A DNA stretch of 27,884 bases from JAABRU01 sp050180235. Its GTDB lineage: Bacteria > Desulfobacterota > Desulfobacteria > Desulfobacterales > Desulfococcaceae. Where the stretch lies: contig JBFXEJ010000091.1 in assembly GCA_050180235.1 (NCBI GenBank), positions 1 through 27,884 of the forward strand, read 5' to 3'. Within the stretch, counting starts at the first letter, position 1. Each line of letters begins with the position of its first letter. Position numbers and translations under genes: made by a program. Of this stretch, positions 21,790-27,884 are shown piece by piece. The notes under the pieces are model-generated. The model saw nothing but the letters and a program-made list of their open reading frames with translations. It was not told the origin of the DNA and made no database searches.

Positions 21790-22857
21790 CTATTCCCTCT
21801 CCCTCAGTTTTACGTTGTCTTCAATAATCCGTTTGAAAATGGACAGTTTTCTGCTGTCGCGGGTCTGTACCGGAGCCTCATTGATCAGCGCACCGTCTGC
21901 TGTCCGCTGTAATATCATTTCTGTCTGTGTTTTTTCAAGGTCTGAAATTTTTTTCCGGAGCCGTGAAACCTTTTGCAAAAGAGTTTCCTTTTCCATTGTA
22001 AGCATATCCAGCGCGGTTTTCAGGCTTTCATTTTCCCGGAGCAGAATCAGATTTTTTTCTGTGATTTTTTCCTGATGTTCCGCAATCTCAGGATGCGGAG
22101 CAGTATGCTCCCCCAGCCTGAGTTTCAGGGGCCGTTTGGTTGAGGCCTGCAGTTCAAAGAGATTCCATGAAATCTTCCAGTTCACCCGGAGCCGATCCGG
22201 ATGATCTGTATGAAGACGGATAGCATCTTTGATTCCAAGCAGTTGGCCTGTGATGCTGATAGTGCTGGCCTTGCCGTAATCTGCCGGAAACTGCAGGGTG
22301 ACAAGACCGGCTTTGGTCAGCGGATGTCTTTCACCTGTCCATTCCAGACCGCAGACAATGCTGTCTGTGCTGATATTGATGATTTCCGCGGGAATCTGCT
22401 GATCTTCCATATGAATCAATGCCCTGGATTCCGGCATGGCGTAAAAGGTGCGGATGGTATTGGATTCCGGGTTGAAAATCCGGTACATCAGATCCCGAAG
22501 CTGTATGGAGGTGCAGGGAAGGGGAAGAATATGCCGGATTCCCCTTTTTTCAAGATACCTGCGCTGTGCAGGCGTGTCTGTGGGCGTCATGATGATCAGG
22601 GGCGTTTTCCGGTTGAGCGCGGATTCCTGCATTGCCTGATGCACGGCAAAACCGTTTATTTTTTCCATTTCCAGACCGGAAAAAACCAGATCAAATGTTC
22701 GGTTTTCAACTGTTTTGCCGAAATCTTCACGGGAGACGCAGAAAACAATATCAGCATCCGGATGATCCGTGCGTATGTATTCCCGGAGAATGTTTCTGAT
22801 CACCGTGCTTTCGTGAACAATGAGAATCTGTAAGGATGAAGTTTTCTGATCTTCCAT
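21790..22857 (-). CDS. Pseudo-receiver / PilZ-like / coiled-coil protein
   Basis: In this 355-aa protein, residues 9-125 look like a response-regulator receiver (LQILIVHESTVIRNILREYI..FDLVFSGLEMEKINGF..TPLIIMTPTDT..HILPLPCTS). The acidic pair is HE (15-16), the phospho-acceptor position is G61, and the Lys before Pro is Leu, so it cannot be phosphorylated normally. The middle part (RALIHMEDQQIPAEIINISTDSIVC ... LRVNWKISW) resembles a PilZ-type beta barrel without clear c-di-GMP Arg motifs. The C-terminal 110 residues are coiled coil (ENESLKTALDMLTMEKETLLQKVSRLRKK). ATG at 22857 has a weak GGGA site. It is transcribed toward the MamK-like actin gene 143 bp away, and may link a filament to a cellular location. 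Confidence 0.78.
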   Translation of the reverse strand: MEDQKTSSLQILIVHESTVIRNILREYIRTDHPDADIVFCVSREDFGKTVENRTFDLVFSGLEMEKINGFAVHQAMQESALNRKTPLIIMTPTDTPAQRRYLEKRGIRHILPLPCTSIQLRDLMYRIFNPESNTIRTFYAMPESRALIHMEDQQIPAEIINISTDSIVCGLEWTGERHPLTKAGLVTLQFPADYGKASTISITGQLLGIKDAIRLHTDHPDRLRVNWKISWNLFELQASTKRPLKLRLGEHTAPHPEIAEHQEKITEKNLILLRENESLKTALDMLTMEKETLLQKVSRLRKKISDLEKTQTEMILQRTADGALINEAPVQTRDSRKLSIFKRIIEDNVKLRERE

Positions 22858-23016
22858 ATTTCCCGATCCCGGCATTGGATGCCCGGCATTAAAATGCCGG
22901 GCTGTTTTCGGTTGTCCCTGCGGGATAAATACAAATCCCGGAAGGTACTGCATATAATAAACCGGCAATTCATTGCCGGGCTTACTGCGGCAGAACCTGC
23001 CGCCAGCTCACCGCAT

Positions 23017-23205
23017 TCAGTTTCTGTCTTTGCTGAGAGAACTGAAAGATGCAATACCGTCAAACAGCCCGGTTGGGGATTTTGCGGATGCCACCTCCCG
23101 GCTCCCGCATTTCGGACAAAAGACCGGCTCTGCCTCATCTCCCCTGAAAACAAGGATTTGAAAGCTGTGGGCACATTTTTGGCATGTATATTCAATCTTT
23201 GGCAT
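23017..23205 (-). CDS. FmdB-family zinc-ribbon protein
   Basis: This 62-aa protein is MPKIEYTCQKCAHSFQILVF..FCPKCGSREV, with two CxxC knuckles (C8/C11 and C30/C33) forming one zinc ribbon, then a disordered tail. This matches the FmdB / putative regulatory zinc-ribbon family. Function is unknown; nucleic-acid or protein binding is likely. ATG at 23205 follows AAGAAAG. It stands alone between the pseudo-receiver gene and the ligase-family gene. Confidence 0.85.
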   Translation of the reverse strand: MPKIEYTCQKCAHSFQILVFRGDEAEPVFCPKCGSREVASAKSPTGLFDGIASFSSLSKDRN

Positions 23206-23316
23206 ATATCTTTCTTACACCGGAATTCTGTTTTCGTCAAACACAGATTTTCGGAAAAAAACGAATTCCCAAAGCATACTTTGGCGCAGGCTCTCTCCGC
23301 AGTCTGTTTTTGACAA

Positions 23317-23410
23317 CTGACAGTAACGCACTGCCGTCATACCGGAGAAAGCCGGTATGACAGCAGATGCAGCAATTTTTTGATTTTTTGCAAAAACTGC
23401 GTAACATCAG
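23317..23410. repeat. Dispersed repeat R2, copy 3
   Basis: CTGACAGTAACGCACTGCCG (23317-23336) is the diverged left end, GTCATACCGGAGAAAGCCGG / TATGAC the inner palindrome, and GCGTAACATCAG (23399-23410) the right end. The right end contains the stop codon of the O-antigen-ligase-type gene (TCA at 23407-23409 on this strand). Confidence 0.78.
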
Positions 23411-24795
23411 TCATGAAACAAACCTGCCCCTCTCAGGAGGGGATTTTCTGAAAAAATCAATGGCGAATCGGTATGATACGATGCTGAATGCAAATTCGGA
23501 GGAGTGCAAAAATTAAGCGGACGGGGCTTTTCAGGCTGCTCTGAGAAAATCTGACGGGAATGGCTTCCGTTTCTGTGAGAAACTGAGGCAATTCCCAAAG
23601 CGGCAAGACAGGCAAACAGCAGGGCATTGGCCGGAACATGCAGATTGAAATCCCCTATGCTGTGGACAAGGATGGCTGTAATTCCGCACATACTCCCCAA
23701 GGCAGTGCCTCTCCCCAGACGGCTCGGATCTTTCATTTTTTTCAGCAATGCCCGGTAAAAAGCATACATCATCCATAGCATAATAAGCGGAAGCATCAGC
23801 CCTGTTTCAGCAGTGAAATGCAGATAATCATTGTGGGCCATATTGTAATAGGCACTCAGCCCCGGAGGCTGATACTGCGTATAGACACAGGCAAAGGTTC
23901 CGGGTCCTGAACCCAAAAGAGGATAATCCAGGATCATATTCACAGCACCTTTCCATGCACTGAGCCGGGCATCAAAACTCGGCATTTCCGTACCCTGTTC
24001 AAAGGAGCGGATTCTTTCCGCGACATCTGCGGCAGATAATACAAGCAGCATAAGAGGCAGGAAAATTGTCATGGCTGTTACAAGCAGTTTTCTGTATTTT
24101 GTCCGTTTCTGCATAAGAAGAACCAGCCCCATCACATAAAGGCTGCACAGCATACCGATCCATCCGCCTCTGGACAGGGAAAATATCAGGGCGGTGAACA
24201 TAAGCACCAGGGCAAATCCTGTCAGCACCTGCTTTCCCTCTTTGATTCCGGTTATAAAAAATCCCAGCGTAAGCGGAATTGCCATTTCCATATATCCGGC
24301 CAGATGATCCGGATTTCCGAAAGACGCGGTCAGACGTCCTGCTGATCCCAGTTCCGGATATTCCCACCAGGGGAAGGGATTCATTCCCCCCAGCTTGAAA
24401 AGACCGAATACAGAAAGAAAGATTCCCATGCCCATTATAAGATAAATCACCTGCCGAACCTGATCTCTGGTGCGTATGGTATGGATCAGCAGATAAAACC
24501 AGATGACATAGTCCAGCAGAAGTATTAAAGTCTGAAAACTGCTGAGCCGATGCCGGGAAAAAACAGCAGCGGCAAAACATAGACACAGCAGAGCCAGCAT
24601 TGGTCTGTCCAGAGGAGTATGGAGCCATTTCCATTCCCAGCGCAGACTTTTATCCGCGAGAAAAACTGTCAGAGCGATCAGTGTCAGTATATGAATTACA
24701 GATACAGCCCATCCCTGCACAGCCGCTCTGGCAAGAGGCGTGAAAATCAGCAGTGCGTAAAGAATAAACCGTATCAGCCTGTGTGAATGTATCAT
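23407..24795 (-). CDS. O-antigen ligase / Wzy-type polysaccharide membrane protein
   Basis: This 462-aa protein has about 10-12 membrane helices. The Wzy_C/O-antigen-ligase signatures are TASFGNPDHLAGYMEMAIPL, LIFSLSRGGWIGML, and the large periplasmic loop DYPLLGSGPGTFACVY..YYNMAHNDYLHFTAETGL, then HSIGDFNLHVPANALLFAC. Such proteins join or polymerise lipid-linked surface glycans (or glycosylate proteins) at the periplasmic face, using loop Arg/His residues. The last 45 or so residues (about RPLNFCTPPNLHSASYH to the end) are encoded by dispersed repeats R3 and R2. The ancestral stop was therefore probably lost or displaced by the insertion. The exact substrate is not readable; no glycosyltransferase genes are nearby. 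Confidence 0.88.
   Translation of the reverse strand: MIHSHRLIRFILYALLIFTPLARAAVQGWAVSVIHILTLIALTVFLADKSLRWEWKWLHTPLDRPMLALLCLCFAAAVFSRHRLSSFQTLILLLDYVIWFYLLIHTIRTRDQVRQVIYLIMGMGIFLSVFGLFKLGGMNPFPWWEYPELGSAGRLTASFGNPDHLAGYMEMAIPLTLGFFITGIKEGKQVLTGFALVLMFTALIFSLSRGGWIGMLCSLYVMGLVLLMQKRTKYRKLLVTAMTIFLPLMLLVLSAADVAERIRSFEQGTEMPSFDARLSAWKGAVNMILDYPLLGSGPGTFACVYTQYQPPGLSAYYNMAHNDYLHFTAETGLMLPLIMLWMMYAFYRALLKKMKDPSRLGRGTALGSMCGITAILVHSIGDFNLHVPANALLFACLAALGIASVSHRNGSHSRQIFSEQPEKPRPLNFCTPPNLHSASYHTDSPLIFSENPLLRGAGLFHD
23426..23520. repeat. Composite dispersed repeat R3, copy 2
   Basis: It contains CCCCTCTCAGGAGGGGATTT, then TCAATGGCGAATCGGTAT, and the inverted word GGAGGAGTGCAAAAATTAAG / CGG, all shared with 15774-16056. 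It encodes, in the minus frame, the tail of the O-antigen-ligase protein. Confidence 0.72.
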
Positions 24796-24834
24796 AGGAA
24801 TTCGCTTTCAAAATAAAAAAATTTTATCTTAATA

Positions 24835-24970
24835 ACTGATGTTACGCCGGATCGTCATACCGGCGAAAGCCTGTATTCAGAACGTTTTGAAATTACCGGA
24901 TTCCGGCTTTCGCCGGAATGACGGAGGATACAGTAACCTGCTGATTTTTGAAAGGGTGGCGTAACATCAG
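24835..24970. repeat. Dispersed repeat R2, copy 4 (simple 136-bp form)
   Basis: CTGATGTTACGCC (24835-24847) and GGCGTAACATCAG (24958-24970) are perfect inverted ends. Inside, CGTCATACCGGCGAAAG and CTTTCGCCGGAATGACG form a second palindrome. This is the clearest copy of the element. Confidence 0.88.
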
Positions 24971-25034
24971 TTCATAAGTATATTTTCAATGGCGGTTTGG
25001 TATAAAATCAATGGCGAATCAGCATTACAATCAG
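24971..25034. repeat. Composite dispersed repeat R3, copy 3
   Basis: TTCATAAGTATATTTTCAAT / GGCG matches the complement of 15947-15970. TATAAAATCAATGGCGAATC / AGCATTACAAT matches the other words of R3. It abuts R2 copy 4 and ends about 6 bp before the mnmG stop. Confidence 0.68.
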
Positions 25035-25039
25035 CATGT

Positions 25040-26914
25040 TCAGACTTTTTTCAGACCGATCATCAGCACGGAAATGGCAGATGGCGTCATGCCGTCAATA
25101 CGGGATGCCTGACCCAAAGAGGCGGGCCGGATTTCCGAGAGTTTCTGGCAGAGTTCATTGGACAGTCCATGCACGGTTTTATAATCAAAACCTTCGGGAA
25201 TTTTGATATATTCAAGATTCCTGAACCGTTCAATCTCCCGCTGCTGCCGCTGAATGTATCCCTCGTATTTGATTTCAATCTCGGCCTGACGGGATGCTTT
25301 GGGAGAAAGCGGTTCCGGCGGGGGCGCAAATTCCGAAACCATGCCATAATCCAGTTCTGCCCGCTTGAGAAGCTGATCCAGATGCATACCATTGTCAATG
25401 GGCCTGCTTCCCTGTTTTTCCAGATATTCATTCACTGGTGGAACAGGTTTGATTACGGTCTTTTTTATGCGGCTGATTTCCTTTTGAATCTGCGCACGGC
25501 GGTCTTCCAGTTCTTTGATGGTATCCGCAGAAATCAGTCCCAAATCATGGCCGATTTTCATCAGACGCAAATCTGCGTTGTCTTCGCGCAGCATAAGCCG
25601 GTATTCCGCGCGGGAAGTGAACATGCGGTAGGGTTCACGGGTTCCTTTGGTGACCAGATCATCCACCATCACAGCCATATATGCCTGAGAACGATCCAGC
25701 AGAAAAGGCTCTCTTTTCTGCACCTGACACGCTGCATTGATTCCAGCCCACATACCCTGACCGGCAGCTTCTTCATACCCGGAGGTTCCGTTGATCTGCC
25801 CGGCCATGAAAAGCCCGGCAATGCGCTTGCTTTCCAAAGTGGGTTTCAACTGCACAGGATTGACATAATCATATTCAATCGCGTAAGCAGGCCGCATGAT
25901 GTCTGCCTGCTCCAGTCCCTTTACCGAATGCACAAACTGAAGCTGCACCTCAATGGGCAGGCTGTTGCCAAGTCCGCTGGCATAAATTTCTTTGGTATCA
26001 ATGCCTTCGGGTTCCAGAATCACATGATGCCGGGTGCGTTCCGGAAATTTCACCACCTTGTCTTCATAAGACGGACAGTAGCGCGCGGACACACCGGTAA
26101 TCATGCCGCCGTACAAAGCAGAATATTTCAGATTGTCCCGCACAATCTGCTGACTTCTTTCATTGGTATGTCCCATATAAGTCGGAACCTGTGGCATGGT
26201 GATTTCTGTGGTAAAACCGGAAAAAGGCGTAATGGGCTCCTGCATGGGCTCCTGCATTTCAAACTGACTGAAATCAATGCTGTCTCTGTGCAGTCTGGGC
26301 GGAGTTCCGGTTTTCATTCTTCCCAGAGTGAATCCCAGTTCCCGCAGATGTTCCGGCAGACCATAGGATGCAAATTCCCCCGCGCGTCCTGCTTTGATGG
26401 AGCGGAAACCAATATGCACCAGTCCGCAAAGAAATGTGCCGGTGGCCAGAATCACGGTTTTGGCTTTGTATCCAAAACCGGTATGGTCTTCTATTCCCAC
26501 AACTCTGCCGTCTTCAATGAGCAGTCGCTCCACAAGGGCCTGTTTCAGATCCAGCCCGGGTTGGGATTCAATCACGGATTTCATGGCCATATGATAGCGT
26601 TTTTTGTCATTCTGGGTTCGGGAAGACTGGACAGCCGGGCCTTTTTTGGTGTTCAGCACTTTGTAGTTGATCGCGGTTTTGTCCGTGACTTTTGCCATTT
26701 CCCCGCCCAGTGCATCAATTTCCTTCACCAACTGCCCCTTTGCCATGCCCCCGATGGAAGGACTGCACGGCATGGCTGCGAGTTTGTCCAAATCAATGGC
26801 CACCAGCAGCACCGTGCATCCCATCCGCGCAGGAGACAGCGCAGCCTCACATCCGGCATGGCCTGCTCCCACCACAATCACATCATATTCTTTCTGATAA
26901 TATCCTGTAAACAA
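25040..26914 (-). CDS. mnmG: tRNA uridine-5-carboxymethylaminomethyl modification enzyme MnmG (GidA)
   Basis: This 624-aa FAD enzyme, with MnmE, installs the cmnm5/nm5 group on the wobble uridine of several tRNAs. Motifs: the FAD dinucleotide fold DVIVVGAGHAGCEAA, CSPSIGGMAKGQLVKEIDALGG, TGTFLCGLVHIG, the MnmG signature GRMKTGTPPRL, later AGQINGTSGYEEAAGQG and YRMFTSRAEYRL, and the C-terminal helical MnmE-binding part. Length is normal. The start is TTG at 26914, chosen because AGGGAG lies 8 bases upstream and no earlier ATG fits. MnmE (trmE) is not in the window. Confidence 0.97.
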   Translation of the reverse strand: MFTGYYQKEYDVIVVGAGHAGCEAALSPARMGCTVLLVAIDLDKLAAMPCSPSIGGMAKGQLVKEIDALGGEMAKVTDKTAINYKVLNTKKGPAVQSSRTQNDKKRYHMAMKSVIESQPGLDLKQALVERLLIEDGRVVGIEDHTGFGYKAKTVILATGTFLCGLVHIGFRSIKAGRAGEFASYGLPEHLRELGFTLGRMKTGTPPRLHRDSIDFSQFEMQEPMQEPITPFSGFTTEITMPQVPTYMGHTNERSQQIVRDNLKYSALYGGMITGVSARYCPSYEDKVVKFPERTRHHVILEPEGIDTKEIYASGLGNSLPIEVQLQFVHSVKGLEQADIMRPAYAIEYDYVNPVQLKPTLESKRIAGLFMAGQINGTSGYEEAAGQGMWAGINAACQVQKREPFLLDRSQAYMAVMVDDLVTKGTREPYRMFTSRAEYRLMLREDNADLRLMKIGHDLGLISADTIKELEDRRAQIQKEISRIKKTVIKPVPPVNEYLEKQGSRPIDNGMHLDQLLKRAELDYGMVSEFAPPPEPLSPKASRQAEIEIKYEGYIQRQQREIERFRNLEYIKIPEGFDYKTVHGLSNELCQKLSEIRPASLGQASRIDGMTPSAISVLMIGLKKV

Positions 26915-26934
26915 TCTTAATACTCCCTATATTG

Positions 26935-27373
26935 TAAACCCGGTTCTGCCGCAGTCTGACGATTTTCAGTCGGTATTGACCGGATTTGCTCTTTCTGTCC
27001 ATTCTTTCACTAAATCCGCAGGAAGTCACAGCATCTGCCTGTGTTCACGGGACACAGACCGCCACAGCAGCTTCTATGGACAGGAAAAGATACTGCAATG
27101 CTTTCTGTTTTTGGGGAAATATACAGGCCGTGGGAAAATAAATTGAGATTCTCTGCAGTTTTGAATTTTCTTTCCTCACTTTCAGTTTACTGTCTATAAT
27201 TTATTGCGTGAATAATTTCAACATAAAAATCCGCCAACAGGACACAAATACGCAAAGTCTCACAAAGCTTAGGGTATACTTATGATTCTGTTTCCCACAG
27301 AGAACACAGAGGAAATAACTCACCTTAGAAGGTTTTTGAAAAGTAAACTATTACATAACCACATTGAATTTTA
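26935..27373. other. Noncoding spacer between mnmG and the IS630-type gene
   Basis: No open frame with a family or ribosome site is seen on either strand. It contains ACACAGAGAACACAGAGG-like short words near 27297-27313, of the kind repeated in other bacterial spacers, and AT-rich DNA toward the transposase. The insertion-sequence left end should lie here, but I could not identify its terminal inverted repeat without the right end. Confidence 0.45.
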
Positions 27374-27379
27374 TATAAT
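27351..27379 (+). promoter_or_regulatory. Candidate promoter of the transposase gene
   Basis: TTACAT (27351-27356) and a perfect TATAAT (27374-27379) are 17 bp apart, 45 bp before the transposase ATG. The -35 is only a partial match. Confidence 0.45.
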
Positions 27380-27424
27380 ACTATGATAAAATTCCCCTCA
27401 AAAAAATCAGAGGAGGAAAATATC

Positions 27425-27884
27425 ATGGGAGGGCATAGAAAATATAAGGTTGTACTGACCGGTGTTCAGAAGGAGCATCCTGAAAGTTACATCCGCACCG
27501 GAAAAGGAAAGTCTGCCCGTAATATTGCACGGGCAGGAATTATTCTGCACTGCGCTGAAGGCAGAACATATGAGCAGACAGCAGAGTCTGTCAAAGTCTG
27601 TCAGGCAGCAGTGTGCAGCACGGTAAAACGTTTTGCCGAAAACGGACCGGATTTTGCCCTTGAGGGCAAACCTTTTCCCGGACAGCCGCCCAAACCTGAC
27701 GGGAAAGCGCAGACGGTTATGATTGCCATTGCATGTTCTGCTCCGCCCGAAGGGCAGAGTTCATGGACAATGCAGATGATTGCCGATAAACTGGTAAGTC
27801 CTGAGGCAGCCGGTTCTGTATCCGGTGAAACTGTCCGCAGGCATTTAAAAAAAGTAAAATCAAACCGTGGCAGAGAAAACAGTG
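27425..27884 (+). CDS. IS630-family transposase, N-terminal part (cut by the window end)
   Basis: ATG at 27425 follows AGAGGAGG. The open frame runs to the window edge (153 codons, no stop). It encodes the IS630 N-terminal helix-turn-helix/winged region: SARNIARAGIILHCAEGRTY, then EQTAESVKVCQAAVCSTVKRF, GKPFPGQPPKPDGKAQ, IACSAPPEGQSSWTMQMIADKL and VSGETVRRHLKKVKSN. The catalytic DDE domain lies beyond the window, so it cannot be said whether the gene is whole. Confidence 0.85.
   Translation, partial: MGGHRKYKVVLTGVQKEHPESYIRTGKGKSARNIARAGIILHCAEGRTYEQTAESVKVCQAAVCSTVKRFAENGPDFALEGKPFPGQPPKPDGKAQTVMIAIACSAPPEGQSSWTMQMIADKLVSPEAAGSVSGETVRRHLKKVKSNRGRENS

Noticed and set aside
24989..26920. Very long open frame (643 codons) on the plus strand
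   Set aside because: It is the complement of mnmG, which has full family motifs and a ribosome site. The plus-strand product is low-complexity and rich in His/Phe/Gly, as expected for a mirror frame.

Overview
The window reads as chromosomal DNA of a Gram-negative, delta-proteobacterial type organism, most likely Desulfobacterota. That assignment is inference. It rests on a MamK-like actin, two NtrC-type sigma-54 activators, a QseE/QseG/QseF-like operon, envelope lipoproteins, and a very high load of short palindromic repeats. No 16S or other decisive marker is present.

Positions 1-3340 are visibly more A+T rich than the rest and form an integron gene-cassette array. Four attC-like recombination sites follow the cassette genes, all in the same orientation as the genes. 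The cassettes carry a DUF433/DUF5615 pair, a PIN-toxin/ribbon-helix-helix pair, and an ArsR-type metal operon. That operon has its own promoter and operator, a 52-residue Cys-rich peptide with an internal 42-bp tandem duplication, and a CopD-like membrane protein. A cassette without a gene and a decayed VapC fragment follow. No integrase is visible in the window.

Positions 3728-11028 hold leftward genes: an orphan AtoC/NtrC-type regulator with an altered GAFTGA loop, a periplasmic metal-chelate binding protein, a TIGR00725/LOG-fold protein, the 16S rRNA methyltransferase RsmE, and a large M16 zinc protease. A tRNA-Val(CAC) with its own terminator lies at 11749-11823. Copies of a ~90-100 bp inverted-repeat element separate many of these genes.

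Positions 12131-15744 are a rightward three-gene operon of HAMP histidine kinase, coiled-coil lipoprotein and sigma-54-type regulator, matching the GlrK/QseE-YfhG/QseG-GlrR/QseF layout. The activator again has an unusual L1 loop (GSFTHA). Next come an MscS-like channel with a large periplasmic coiled coil (16249-18009), a repeat-rich spacer, and a two-gene unit of a 62-aa protein and a compact Rad50/SbcC-like ATPase with a CxxC zinc hook (18602-20614).

Positions 20639-26914 are leftward: a MamK-like actin, a pseudo-receiver/coiled-coil protein, an FmdB-type zinc ribbon, an O-antigen-ligase family membrane protein whose C-terminal tail is encoded by dispersed repeats, and the tRNA modification enzyme MnmG. 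The window ends inside an IS630-type transposase gene.

The most unusual parts are the integron cassettes (especially the metal cassette), the MamK-like actin beside a degenerate receiver protein, the small Rad50-like unit, and the two bEBPs with non-canonical GAFTGA motifs.
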